From assembly GCF_900112455.1 (NCBI RefSeq), contig NZ_FOLT01000002.1, positions 186,001 to 250,000 on the forward strand: a DNA stretch of 64,000 bases, written 5' to 3'. Position 1 is the stretch's first letter, and each line of letters opens with the position of its first letter. The position numbers and the translations under genes were made by a program. The notes below the pieces were generated by a model. The model saw nothing but the letters and a program-made list of their open reading frames with translations. It was not told the origin of the DNA and made no database searches. The stretch is from Alkalibacterium subtropicum. Lineage in GTDB: Bacteria > Bacillota > Bacilli > Lactobacillales > Carnobacteriaceae_A. Below are positions 35,652 to 44,352 of the stretch, one piece after another.

Positions 35652-36653
35652 ATGATCGCGCTCATACGCAATGAAGTAATGAAAATGCTATGGAAGAAGA
35701 AAATGCCACTCATCCTTGGTCTGCTTCTGATTTTTGTCAGTCTGCTCTCTTACGGACAGAATTATGCTTACGAAAGAAACATCGAGCAATTTGAAGCAGA
35801 ATCCGGCACTGCAGCTTTTAACTGGGAAGGACTGACCACTCAAAGATTAAGTGAGCTGGAAGAACGCAGTCAGAACGAGTTCATCCCCGAAGAAGTACGG
35901 GCCTCTATCGACAGAGAAATCGAACAGCTGAATTATTTTATCGAGAACGATATCAATCCGGTCACCCCGACCGCGGCGAAATTCAATGTTTCTTTTGCAG
36001 AACAGGGCATCATCTTATTCATCCCCCTGCTCATCGCCATCCTGGCAGCCGACCTTGTTTCCAATGAATTTTCCAGAAAGACGATCAAAATCTTACTCAC
36101 CCGAGCCGTTCCCCGGTGGAAAATACTGCTGAGCAAGTATATTGCCCTGCTGATCATGACCACGCTCTTAGTTTTTATCATCGGGCTCACGACTACTCTG
36201 GTTTCCTATCTTTTTTTTCAGGAATGGGGCTTCAGCGAACCCATCGTGACCGGCTTCACACTGTTCGAAGGCACCCTGAATTCTGATTCAACCATACTGA
36301 TCCCCAGATATCAGTATACTCTGCTGATCTATTCTCTCGTGTGGTTCGTGTCCATCATCGTCGCCTCCATAACCCTTCTGATCTCAGTGATCGTGGACAC
36401 GAGTGCCTCAGCTATCGGCATCCTGATGGCGGCTCTGATCGGCGGCCAATTTCTGCAGTTCTTCTTGTCCGACTGGGAACTCGTGAAGTATTTCTTTGTG
36501 ACGAATCTGGATCTCACCCGCTACCTGACCGGATCCTACCAGCCTGTCGAAGGCATGAGTCTCAACTTTTCTATCACGATATTGAGTGTCTGGGCGATCG
36601 GCTCCATAGCAATCAGTTTCATCGTCTTTAACCGCAGAGATGTCCTGGTATGA
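35652..36653 (+). CDS. ABC-2 permease partner of BcrA-like ATPase
   Basis: A 333-residue protein with an N-terminal span (about 17-35), an outer loop with a Glu-rich helix and five more spans, the ABC2_membrane family layout. AAGGAGG precedes ATG. It forms an operon with the ATPase at 34728-35636 and probably with the GDSL hydrolase gene 23 bases downstream. Confidence 0.85.
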   Translation: MIALIRNEVMKMLWKKKMPLILGLLLIFVSLLSYGQNYAYERNIEQFEAESGTAAFNWEGLTTQRLSELEERSQNEFIPEEVRASIDREIEQLNYFIENDINPVTPTAAKFNVSFAEQGIILFIPLLIAILAADLVSNEFSRKTIKILLTRAVPRWKILLSKYIALLIMTTLLVFIIGLTTTLVSYLFFQEWGFSEPIVTGFTLFEGTLNSDSTILIPRYQYTLLIYSLVWFVSIIVASITLLISVIVDTSASAIGILMAALIGGQFLQFFLSDWELVKYFFVTNLDLTRYLTGSYQPVEGMSLNFSITILSVWAIGSIAISFIVFNRRDVLV

Positions 36654-36676
36654 TCCAATGATCGAGGAGGTGCACC

Positions 36677-37468
36677 ATGTATAAAAAAATCATCTGGCCA
36701 CTCGTGATCGGCAGTGCCTTTGTTTTGTCGCTGTTGTTTGTTTCCGGTTTTATTGTCTCTATCGTCATCAGTGGAAACGACGACACTGCACAAACAGAAA
36801 CAGAGATGGATATGGAGATACCGGAAAGTGAGCCCGCCGAAGACATGCCGCCAGACGGTGCTTCTGACATCCTCGTCCTCGGTGACTCCATCGGCTTCGG
36901 TGTCGGAGACGAAGAAAATCTGGGCATCGGAGAAAGATACCTGAACCTATTGGACGACGACAGTGAAACGGGAAAAACGGTTACCAATATCTCGGTCCCG
37001 GGCTTTGAAAGCAGTCAGCTGGCAAGCCTGATCGAAAGCGACGAATACAGCGCCAGCATTTCCAGTGCGGAACTGATCATCCTTTCGATTGGAGGCAACG
37101 ATTTGAATAACCTGAACTTAGAGGACACCGCGACGTTGACCCTTGCCTTTGACGAAACACTCAACATCTATAAAGAAAATCTGACATTTATCCTGAGTGA
37201 GATCCGGTCCATAAACCCGGATGCGCAGCTGGCGATCATCGGTTTGTACAACCCTTATAGTGACGATGCTCCTCAAAATGCACCCTTTTTACTGGAGTGG
37301 AATCACGAAACACGACTAATCGTCAATTCGGATGTTGGTTTTGCCTATATCCCAACTTATGAACTATTCGACTATCACCTAGACGAGTACCTCTCACCGG
37401 ATGACTTTCATCCAAACGGGACGGGGTATCAGGCTATTGCAGAAATACTTTTCAGAATATTGAACTAG
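36677..37468 (+). CDS. Membrane-anchored SGNH/GDSL hydrolase
   Basis: A 263-residue protein with an N-terminal span (about 8-31), an acidic linker and an SGNH domain: block I GDSIGFG at about 72, GGND at about 139-142 and the catalytic D-x-x-H in PDDFHPNGTGY near 243. It is an extracellular esterase or lipase-like enzyme (YpmR-type). GGAGG precedes ATG. Confidence 0.88.
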   Translation: MYKKIIWPLVIGSAFVLSLLFVSGFIVSIVISGNDDTAQTETEMDMEIPESEPAEDMPPDGASDILVLGDSIGFGVGDEENLGIGERYLNLLDDDSETGKTVTNISVPGFESSQLASLIESDEYSASISSAELIILSIGGNDLNNLNLEDTATLTLAFDETLNIYKENLTFILSEIRSINPDAQLAIIGLYNPYSDDAPQNAPFLLEWNHETRLIVNSDVGFAYIPTYELFDYHLDEYLSPDDFHPNGTGYQAIAEILFRILN

Positions 37469-37518
37469 CGAAACCAACGATTTACAATAAACATGTAACA
37501 ACATGGAGGAGTGATTTT

Positions 37519-38319
37519 ATTTTTACATTGGGAAGAATGATCGATTTCAACTATAAAACAAACCAGCTGATCGTCCTAGTGACACTGGCGGCCTCGGCTG
37601 TGGGCTGGCTGATGACTGGCGCGCTTCTGTCAGGGTTATCTATCGGTGTCGGTGTTTTTTTGACCTGGGCACTGGCTCGGGAAATCGATCCGAAACATGA
37701 CTATTCCGCACTTTTAGCTGCTGGCTTTGCACTTATCAATCTCTTTTATTACGAATCGCTCCAGCTGCTGATCATTGGCTGGCTGCTGTTAGTTTTGAGG
37801 ATGGTCAATGGTCTGTGCGGAAAAGCAGTGACTGTTTTCGATATGCTTTTGGTTTTGGGTCTTACGACCTATCTGTCTTTTAGTAATGAAAACAGTATTT
37901 ATCTCGTCGCCTTTCTTTTAGCTCTATACCTCGTTTCAAAAGGACGAAAGCTCACAATGACCCTCGTCATCATCAACGCGATCGCGTCCGTACTGTTCCT
38001 GGTACAGAGCTTCTTTTTGGATTATTTGAATTTCAACTCTATCAGTGATCTGAATATGCTCTCTACCGTTTCACTTACCTTGTTAGGGCTCTCTTTTATT
38101 CTCTTCTGGTTTTTATCCAAAGAAGACGCTCAGGACGATCAAGGCAATAAAGCGAACAGAGCTAGAGTATTATCTGGTCAAGTATTGTACAGTGCTTCGG
38201 TCCTTCTTCTGATTTTCTTTGGGACGGTCAGTCTGAACAATCTGATCATCTATGCGTCTGTGATTCTGGCTATCCTTTTGTATTATATCGGTTCAAAGTT
38301 AGTCACGGCATTTCAGTGA
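37519..38319 (+). CDS. Polytopic membrane protein, unknown function
   Basis: A protein of about 266 residues with seven or eight hydrophobic segments and short polar loops. The start is uncertain. GGAGGAG at 37505-37511 is too far from TTG 37528 and ATG 37537, but lies 7 bases ahead of an in-frame ATT at 37519, so a rare ATT start is proposed. The family is not recognised. It ends at a perfect bidirectional terminator (38329-38375) and may be the last gene of the ABC/GDSL operon. Confidence 0.7.
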   Translation: MFTLGRMIDFNYKTNQLIVLVTLAASAVGWLMTGALLSGLSIGVGVFLTWALAREIDPKHDYSALLAAGFALINLFYYESLQLLIIGWLLLVLRMVNGLCGKAVTVFDMLLVLGLTTYLSFSNENSIYLVAFLLALYLVSKGRKLTMTLVIINAIASVLFLVQSFFLDYLNFNSISDLNMLSTVSLTLLGLSFILFWFLSKEDAQDDQGNKANRARVLSGQVLYSASVLLLIFFGTVSLNNLIIYASVILAILLYYIGSKLVTAFQ

Positions 38320-38328
38320 GAAAACAAT

Positions 38329-38375
38329 AAAGCACCTCTTTATCTGTCCAAAATCGGATGATAAAGAGGTGCTTT
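38329..38375. terminator. Bidirectional terminator, 16-bp perfect stem
   Basis: AAAGCACCTCTTTATC (38329-38344) pairs with 38360-38375. It lies between convergent genes. Confidence 0.9.
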
Positions 38376-38390
38376 CAGTTTATTATGAAA

Positions 38391-38960
38391 TTATTTTACT
38401 GCTTCCTCTTCTTTGACTCTTAACGGTTTTAAAGCATTGCTCCAGGCGTTGACTTGATCCAGCATAGCGTTCATGTTGACTAAGTGCAGGTCAGCCGGTT
38501 TGAAGGTCGTAAAGTTTTCAAAATCGGTGAACAAAGACAAGGTCGGATGCACGCGGACGTCGGCGATCTTCAGCTCAGCAAACACGCCGCGAAGATGTTC
38601 TGCTGCACGCGCGCCGCCGGTCGAACCGTAGCTCACGATCCCAGCTGCCTTATCGTGCCAAGCTTCTCTCAAATGATCGATCGCATTTTTCAATACGCCT
38701 GTGTAGCTGTGATTATATTCCTGAACGACAAAGACAAAGCCGTCCAGACTGTCGATTTTTTCGTTCCAGGCTGCGATGCCAGGTTCTGTCCCGTCTGTGG
38801 TTCCTAAAAACGGTAATTGGTACTCAAGGATATCGACGATCTCATAGTTGGCATCGTCACGTTCGTCTGCGATTTCCTTGACCCATTCCCCGACCTGCGG
38901 GCTGACGCGAGCGTCTCTTGTGCTGCCTAAAATAATGCCAATGTTTAATTTGTTTTCCAT
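38391..38960 (-). CDS. NADPH-dependent FMN reductase
   Basis: A 189-residue flavodoxin-fold enzyme: the phosphate-binding loop GSTRDARVS at about 12-20, VQEYNHSYTGVLKNAIDHL (the NAD(P)H:quinone/azo reductase signature) and SYGSTGGARA at about 110-119. It reduces FMN, quinones or azo compounds. It lies 57 bases downstream of the MhqO-like gene and is probably co-regulated by the MarR protein, like azoreductases of the B. subtilis MhqR regulon. Confidence 0.88.
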   Translation of the reverse strand: MENKLNIGIILGSTRDARVSPQVGEWVKEIADERDDANYEIVDILEYQLPFLGTTDGTEPGIAAWNEKIDSLDGFVFVVQEYNHSYTGVLKNAIDHLREAWHDKAAGIVSYGSTGGARAAEHLRGVFAELKIADVRVHPTLSLFTDFENFTTFKPADLHLVNMNAMLDQVNAWSNALKPLRVKEEEAVK

Positions 38961-39017
38961 GATAAAACTCTCCTTTTTTCTTCTGTTTTTATAGTTTGTA
39001 TTTATAGACTTTATATA

Positions 39018-39962
39018 TCATTGTTGATCGATCGGTTCCAGTCTGCTTTCGATCTCTTCCCGTCTGTCTTCCAAAAATGGCGGCAGGACGAGTTCTTTGC
39101 CCAAATGCTCAGGATCCTGGTCAACGGTGAACCCGGGACCGTCTGTGGCGATTTCAAACAGGATACCGTTGTGTTCCCGGAAATATAGACTCCTGAAGTA
39201 ATAACGGTCGACTTCTCCCGAGGACGGGAACCTGTTCTGACGCGCCATTTCGTCCCAGTACTGGAGTTCCGATTCTTCACTCACGCGCAAGGCTAAGTGA
39301 TGGATACACCCGCGTCCTGGTTTCTCATCCGGTCCATCCAGTTGTTTGACTAAAACCTCCCCGTAACTGTCTTCCTTTACCGTCTGAAACAGCATTTCGC
39401 TGTTTTCTCTGTAAACCTCTTTATACTTCATCCGGTCAGTCAGGGTCTCCGTAAATCTAACGCTGTCTCTTACCGTGATCTCGATCGGACCCATCCCGCG
39501 GATCTGATGCTCTACCGGGACTTCCGACTGCTCATAGGGCTCCCAGGTATCCATCTCTTCACCGTCGGCTAAAAGTAAGACTAGCTGCAGGCCGTCCGGG
39601 TCTTCAAATTTCAGCGCCCTGCGTTTGGTGTAGGTCGTTATGCTGCCGTGGTAAACATCTAAATCCTCAAAGCGTGTTTTCCAGTACGCCAGGCTTTCTT
39701 CTGACGGGACCATCAGACCGATCCGGGTAATGGCGTTGGTGCCGCGGTGGGTCCTTCCGATGTTCGGCATCTCGAAGAAGGTCAAACCTGTTCCCGGGCT
39801 GCCTGTTCTGTCACCGTAAAACAGATGATACATCGATGGATCGTCCTGATTGACCGTGACTTTTACCCGATGCAGTCCTAGAATATCTTTATAGAATGTA
39901 TTTGTTACTTTCGCATTTTTCACCAGCATGGATATGTGGTGGTGCCCTAAAATTGTCGACAT
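39018..39962 (-). CDS. Ring-cleaving dioxygenase, MhqO-like (VOC fold)
   Basis: A 314-residue protein of two tandem VOC modules. It shows GHHHISMLVKNA with a metal His near residue 7, FYKDILGLHRVK, a metal Glu near the end of the first module, and HHLALRV at about 218 in the second. It matches the MhqO/MhqA glyoxalase-dioxygenase family that degrades catechols and quinones. A degenerate MarR operator (39983-40001) lies just ahead of its start, and the MarR gene is directly upstream. Confidence 0.88.
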   Translation of the reverse strand: MSTILGHHHISMLVKNAKVTNTFYKDILGLHRVKVTVNQDDPSMYHLFYGDRTGSPGTGLTFFEMPNIGRTHRGTNAITRIGLMVPSEESLAYWKTRFEDLDVYHGSITTYTKRRALKFEDPDGLQLVLLLADGEEMDTWEPYEQSEVPVEHQIRGMGPIEITVRDSVRFTETLTDRMKYKEVYRENSEMLFQTVKEDSYGEVLVKQLDGPDEKPGRGCIHHLALRVSEESELQYWDEMARQNRFPSSGEVDRYYFRSLYFREHNGILFEIATDGPGFTVDQDPEHLGKELVLPPFLEDRREEIESRLEPIDQQ

Positions 39963-39982
39963 GGTGATTCCTCCTTATCTTT

Positions 39983-40001
39983 ATTTGACTAGTCAAGTGA
40001 T
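39983..40001 (-). promoter_or_regulatory. Degenerate MarR operator ahead of dioxygenase gene
   Basis: Minus-strand ATCACTTGACTAGTCAAAT holds the perfect core TTGACTAGTCAA (39985-39996). It shares its left half with the 26-bp palindrome ahead of the MarR gene. Confidence 0.65.
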
Positions 40002-40025
40002 CGGCCAAAAAAAGTTGCCTTGCAG

Positions 40026-40463
40026 TTAGGTATTCAACTTTTTTTCTGTATGTTTCTGTACTTTAGTCACCAAGGCATACAATTCCTTCTGTTCAGCCTT
40101 GGTCAGACACTCATCCATAAGGGACGTCTGAAAGTCCAGCTGATGTTCAAAGACTTCCTCCAGTTTTTCCTGGCCCTTTTCAGTGAGGCTGATCCACTTG
40201 GTTTTCCATTCAACGTTTCGCTTGATATACCCCTCGCGTTCAAGTCTGCCCAGCATACGGGAAATACCGCCGGCTGAAATCGTGATCTTGTCAGCCAGTT
40301 CACTTTGCGATAAAGGCTGATACGTGCCGATCTGATTAAGTACATCAAACTGTGCAGCAGTAATGTCATACTTTTTTACATTATCGTTAGAAAGCAACGC
40401 ACTCTGATGAGTGAACCGTGTCATACGCACCCATATGAGTGAAGCTAATGTATTTTTTCTCAC
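40026..40463 (-). CDS. MarR-family repressor (MhqR-like)
   Basis: A regulator of about 145 residues with a winged helix (about 35-100, YQPLSQSELADKITISAGGISRMLGRLEREGYIKR) and dimerising N- and C-terminal helices. GTG 40463 is preferred over ATG 40472, because AAGGA touches the latter. It neighbours an MhqO-like dioxygenase and an FMN reductase, which points to sensing of quinones or electrophiles. A 26-bp perfect palindrome upstream suggests autorepression. Confidence 0.88.
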   Translation of the reverse strand: MRKNTLASLIWVRMTRFTHQSALLSNDNVKKYDITAAQFDVLNQIGTYQPLSQSELADKITISAGGISRMLGRLEREGYIKRNVEWKTKWISLTEKGQEKLEEVFEHQLDFQTSLMDECLTKAEQKELYALVTKVQKHTEKKLNT

Positions 40464-40483
40464 CGGTATCATTCCTTTCTATA

Positions 40484-40509
40484 TTATCACTTTACATGTA
40501 AAGTGATAA
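40484..40509. promoter_or_regulatory. 26-bp perfect palindrome, MarR operator
   Basis: TTATCACTTTACATGTAAAGTGATAA is fully self-complementary and centred at 40496/40497. It lies just upstream of the MarR gene and overlaps where its promoter should be. Confidence 0.8.
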
Positions 40510-40608
40510 AGATGCAAGGACTTTTTTCATTTTTTTACAAATTAATATAAGCAGGAGGAAGATCGTATGTGCTCTGATGGTCTATCAGTAGGACACTAGC
40601 CAATCTCT

Positions 40609-41787
40609 CTATTCATTCTTCACCATCTCTTCGAGGGTGCGAACGACTTGGATCACCTTTTTTGGATCGATCAGGTCGACCGTATCCTTTTCTGTATGGA
40701 TGACGGTATCCAAAAGCTGGAAGATCCCTTTAGAAGTAAAGGCGATGACCGGCACACCTTCCAGGGCGAACAGCATGTGGTCACCCATAGGCCAGGGATC
40801 GATGACCATTAAATTTGCGTCTTCCTGTAACCTGTCTTTCATCTGTTTATCCAATTGTCTTTCATCCTCCATAAACATCACAGTCGTTGGACTGTCTTTC
40901 AAACCGACACCGTCACAGTTGATGGCACATAATATATCTTCAGGTGTTTTGAGGTACGTATCCATATACGCACGCTGGCCCGGAATGGAGTAGTAGTCTT
41001 CCCCGTTCAGCAGCAATAGTTCCAGACAGAAATCGATGTTTTCTGGTTCGATCAGCCGGCTTAACAGTAACAGGATGGCGATACCGGTCGCATTGTCCAG
41101 TGCCCCCGGCGTCTCCATTTTCGTATCCATATGAGCCGTGATGACGATCCTCCTCTTCATTTCCGGATTCAGTCTGGCTATCACGTTAGCACCTTCGGAT
41201 TCTTCTTTTTTGGCGTTGATGACCAAGTGCAGTTCTCCTTCGCTTTCAAGTAAGATCTCCCCGTCATTCTTTTTCACATAAACGCTTGGTATTAAAAAGT
41301 CCCCATCTTCAAAAACCGATTCATCTCTCTCAGTGACAGTAATGATAGCTGCCGGTTGTTTTTCTTCCAGTAACTGGATGATTTCCTGATGTCTCTCCGG
41401 ATTATAGAAAGGAAAGCTCTTGGGCATAAGCTGTTCTCCTGTCAGATCGCTGTGGAGGACGGCGACTTTGCCTGTCATATTGCTTCGCTTCAGTTCACCC
41501 ACTGTTCCGACTGTGACATAGGCAGCGGTGACATTGCATTCCTTTGTGTAGTAAGACGGCTTGACTGGAATGCTTTCCCCTTTATAAGTCAACTCCGCTC
41601 CTTCTGCCTTGAAATCCGGGGAGTCGAAGCGCTGTAACTCGACAGCAAAGCCTTGTTGCTTGAAGTAATTCGCTACAAACCGTTCAACCTTCATGTTGTT
41701 CTCTGACCCCGTCGGCCGTTCACCGACCTCTATACTGATATAGTTGAGGATCTCATTAAGGTTTATATAGAGCGCATCATTTTGCAT
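40609..41787 (-). CDS. M28-family metallopeptidase
   Basis: A 392-residue cytosolic protein. A lid/PA-like insert spans about 85-190. The M28 zinc site shows AHMDT (His219, Asp221), GALDNATG (Asp231), NGED (Glu263), a later Asp and IHTEKDT. It is an aminopeptidase-like enzyme without a signal peptide. AAGGAGGAAG precedes ATG. It is monocistronic. Confidence 0.88.
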   Translation of the reverse strand: MQNDALYINLNEILNYISIEVGERPTGSENNMKVERFVANYFKQQGFAVELQRFDSPDFKAEGAELTYKGESIPVKPSYYTKECNVTAAYVTVGTVGELKRSNMTGKVAVLHSDLTGEQLMPKSFPFYNPERHQEIIQLLEEKQPAAIITVTERDESVFEDGDFLIPSVYVKKNDGEILLESEGELHLVINAKKEESEGANVIARLNPEMKRRIVITAHMDTKMETPGALDNATGIAILLLLSRLIEPENIDFCLELLLLNGEDYYSIPGQRAYMDTYLKTPEDILCAINCDGVGLKDSPTTVMFMEDERQLDKQMKDRLQEDANLMVIDPWPMGDHMLFALEGVPVIAFTSKGIFQLLDTVIHTEKDTVDLIDPKKVIQVVRTLEEMVKNE

Positions 41788-42024
41788 TGCACTTCCTCCT
41801 TCTAATTGTATGTTTTGTCGTGATGTTCGCTGGAAATCGACTCTTTATACTGTGCCTCAATTATATCGGCTTTTAACCAATGAATCATTATTGAAGTCTC
41901 AGCCATCAGCAAACGACAGGCTATGAGTTGCCGGCTGATCTTACAAAGCGTTATAATCAGGGTGATATAACTCAAAGAAATGACCGGCTGTAACTAACTT
42001 GGATGATGCAGAGGAGGAATTACG

Positions 42025-42525
42025 ATGAAGACCTTGATCGCTTACGCGAGCAAACATGGCTGTACCGAAAAATGTGCGAAACTGCTGGAAGAACAGCTGG
42101 ATGGAGAAACAGATAGAGTCAACCTGAAAGAGGAGACTAAAGTTGATTTTTCAAAATATGATACCGTTGTCCTCGGTAGTCCAGTTTATGTAGGGAAGAT
42201 ATTGAAAGAAGTGGATACATTCGCAAACACACATATGAATGAACTGGAACAGAAAACGCTCGGTCTGTTTATCTGCGGGATGCAGGAAGAACACACATTG
42301 AGGAACGAACTTGAAGTCAATTACCCGACTGAATTACAGGAAAAAGCGGTCGTCAGAGACTGTTTTGGCGGGGCGTTCGATTTCAGTGACATGAATTTTG
42401 CTGAAAAGATGATCACAAAAAAAGTGGCAAAAGTTACCGAAAATGTATCAGCCATTCGGGAAGACGTCATACAGCAATTTGCCGAGACACTGAATCAGCA
42501 GCATGAAACTAGCACACAACTGTAA
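42025..42525 (+). CDS. Flavodoxin domain protein (HemG/Flavodoxin_5 type)
   Basis: A 166-residue flavodoxin-fold protein with the FMN phosphate loop YASKHGCTEKCA at about 6-17, VVLGSPVYVGK and GLFICGMQ. This pattern belongs to the Flavodoxin_5 family that includes menaquinone-dependent protoporphyrinogen oxidase, although no haem genes are nearby, so a general electron-transfer role is as likely. GAGGAGGA precedes ATG. A terminator lies at 42621-42664. Confidence 0.82.
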   Translation: MKTLIAYASKHGCTEKCAKLLEEQLDGETDRVNLKEETKVDFSKYDTVVLGSPVYVGKILKEVDTFANTHMNELEQKTLGLFICGMQEEHTLRNELEVNYPTELQEKAVVRDCFGGAFDFSDMNFAEKMITKKVAKVTENVSAIREDVIQQFAETLNQQHETSTQL

Positions 42526-42620
42526 ATGACTATTATGATTGCGTATATCGCTCTATCTTCAAACAAAAACCGCAAAATCTTAAACAACATTTTATTGATA
42601 CTCCTGTCGTTAAAATACAA

Positions 42621-42664
42621 AGACTTCCAAAAGCACAGGCCGTCAGGCGTGTTTTTGGAAGTCT
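42621..42664. terminator. Terminator between flavodoxin and small orphan genes
   Basis: AGACTTCCAAAA (42621-42632) pairs with 42653-42664; T- and A-runs flank both sides. Confidence 0.75.
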
Positions 42665-42714
42665 CTTAATTTCTATATTTCATTCAACATCTCATTTAGT
42701 CTCTCTTATCAACT

Positions 42715-42918
42715 TTAAATCTCGCCTATTTTTTCGCCACTGCGTTCGTCTTCCCATTCATTCAATACACGTTTCTCGACAGGGTTGCGTGGACGTTTCC
42801 GTTCAGGAGAGGCTGCCACATTATCAGCTAAGAGTCGGTTAAGAAGTTCAGATTCTTCTGGGCTCATGTCTTTAGGCAACTTGTAAGGAACATTTTTCTG
42901 TTTCACTTTAACTCCCAT
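42715..42918 (-). CDS. Small protein of two-gene orphan unit
   Basis: A 67-residue charged protein rich in Glu, Lys and Arg (for example SPEESELLNRLLADN, ERKRPRNPVEKRVL). ATG 42918 is chosen because GGGGGG, inside the upstream gene's end, lies 7 bases ahead. No family is recognised. Two small coupled genes can be a toxin-antitoxin pair, but neither sequence shows a known toxin motif. Confidence 0.6.
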   Translation of the reverse strand: MGVKVKQKNVPYKLPKDMSPEESELLNRLLADNVAASPERKRPRNPVEKRVLNEWEDERSGEKIGEI

Positions 42919-42920
42919 TT

Positions 42921-43220
42921 TCAATCCCCCCTCTTGAGTAGTATCTTATTATACCATTCGCAGCTTTTCATAACAAAATCTCTATTTGTATAGCTACTAA
43001 ATATAGTAATAATATCTTGTCTAAACGAAATTTCCTTTACTCTTATCCATGAAGTTAATTCTCCCACAGTCATTTCTTCCTTTAAAGGAATAAATATATC
43101 ATCCTCATTTATCTCGTATTCTCTTATAATCGGTGCCAGCGATATGCCATAATACGTGTCTTTCACTGGAAATACAATAACTGTATGATCACTAATAGAA
43201 GGGTTACTCAAGAGTTGCAT
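42921..43220 (-). CDS. Orphan protein, 99 residues
   Basis: A soluble alpha/beta protein of 99 residues (strands HTVIVFPV, YYGISLAPII) without a known domain. Its stop is just upstream of the next gene's start, so the two are coupled. Only AAAGAG close to the ATG serves as ribosome binding site, so the true start may differ. Confidence 0.5.
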   Translation of the reverse strand: MQLLSNPSISDHTVIVFPVKDTYYGISLAPIIREYEINEDDIFIPLKEEMTVGELTSWIRVKEISFRQDIITIFSSYTNRDFVMKSCEWYNKILLKRGD

Positions 43221-43392
43221 AACTCTTTGAAATGTATGACTTAGAAGACTTTATCCATTGCTACATAAACCATATATTGCATATTCGTCACAGGTAACAT
43301 ACAATGTATATATATTACATAATTTTTCAAGTTTTAAATATTGTAATCATTACCTAAACTGCACAATACTAAATAACAAAAGGAGATAGAAA

Positions 43393-43683
43393 ATGAATGA
43401 AAAATCAACAAAATTTCTGTTAATCATCAATGCTTTTCTCTTACTTGCACTTCTGTTTATACTTGTAAGTAAAGAACCCGTCTATGTCAGCTCACAGACA
43501 AATTCAACTACCCCATCTTCAGGTAGTTCATTTGAATCAGTAGAATTAGGAGATAACTTGATTGCAATTATCCATTCTGATTATAATACCCTTAGATATG
43601 GTGAAATAGTTGTTTTAGAATATGATACTGATTTAAATACTTTTAGTGAAATTAATGATTATGATATTTTTTCAGCAGAATGA
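43393..43683 (+). CDS. Small membrane-anchored protein
   Basis: A 96-residue protein with an N-terminal span (about 8-25), a Ser/Thr-rich linker and a small acidic outer domain (VELGDNLIAIIHSDYNTLRYGEIVVLEYD). AAGGAGAT precedes ATG at good spacing. The family is unknown. The next gene, a lipoprotein, follows after 85 bases on the same strand. Confidence 0.65.
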   Translation: MNEKSTKFLLIINAFLLLALLFILVSKEPVYVSSQTNSTTPSSGSSFESVELGDNLIAIIHSDYNTLRYGEIVVLEYDTDLNTFSEINDYDIFSAE

Positions 43684-43768
43684 CAATTTTATCTTCTTAA
43701 TATATTTAACAGTCTTCCTTGCTAATAAATTTTGAAATGATAAAGTACTGAGTTTAGGAGTGAGTTGT

Positions 43769-44140
43769 GTGAAGAGGTTAATTTTTTCTTTATTGTTCGT
43801 AGTTTTGGTTTTGACTGGATGTAATTTATCACAAGAAGGCTTCAGCGAAATAGAAAATCTCCCTAATAAAGTACAGGAGACCGTAGACCCCGAAATAAGA
43901 CTTCAAGCCATTACTGATGAGGGCAAAGGCTATTATATTGTGTTTCACTCAAGCGGAGAGGTAGAGACTGAAGTAGAAGTTCAAGAAGAAACTATGCTGA
44001 TCAATCTGACTGAAAGCAATTTGCAAGAAGATAACATCAAGCAACACACTTATTATTTAGCCACTACTCCTAAATTTAAAATGATGGAAGTATTCGTGAA
44101 TGGAGTCTCAACACCATTTGATAACATAACATTACAATAA
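43769..44140 (+). CDS. Small lipoprotein
   Basis: A 123-residue protein with a lipoprotein signal (LVLTGC, Cys at about 18) and an acidic beta-rich domain. GTG 43769 is preferred over GTG 43760 because AGGAG lies 8 bases ahead and the signal peptide then begins with MKRL. The function is unknown. It ends before a 54-bp perfect palindrome. Confidence 0.65.
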   Translation: MKRLIFSLLFVVLVLTGCNLSQEGFSEIENLPNKVQETVDPEIRLQAITDEGKGYYIVFHSSGEVETEVEVQEETMLINLTESNLQEDNIKQHTYYLATTPKFKMMEVFVNGVSTPFDNITLQ

Positions 44141-44208
44141 TGAGTTTATGCGTTGGAAACTCTTTATTTCCTAATGATTACAGACAGATTCAAACAATAC
44201 GAATATTT

Positions 44209-44262
44209 TAAATAACAAATGGGAGATAACTGACTAGTCAGTTATCTCCCATTTGTTATTTA
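44209..44262. terminator. 54-bp perfect palindrome, likely bidirectional terminator
   Basis: Every base from 44209 to 44262 is complementary about a centre at 44235/44236, inside TGACTAGTCA. It lies between the rightward lipoprotein gene and the leftward NERD gene. The unbroken stem is unusually long. Confidence 0.8.
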
Positions 44263-44352
44263 GATGCTACGCAAAATCATTGACGTTTAAGTCACTGTTC
44301 TTTGATATATGTTAATACTTAAATCTATCAGACTATTTCGGTTATAACTGAA

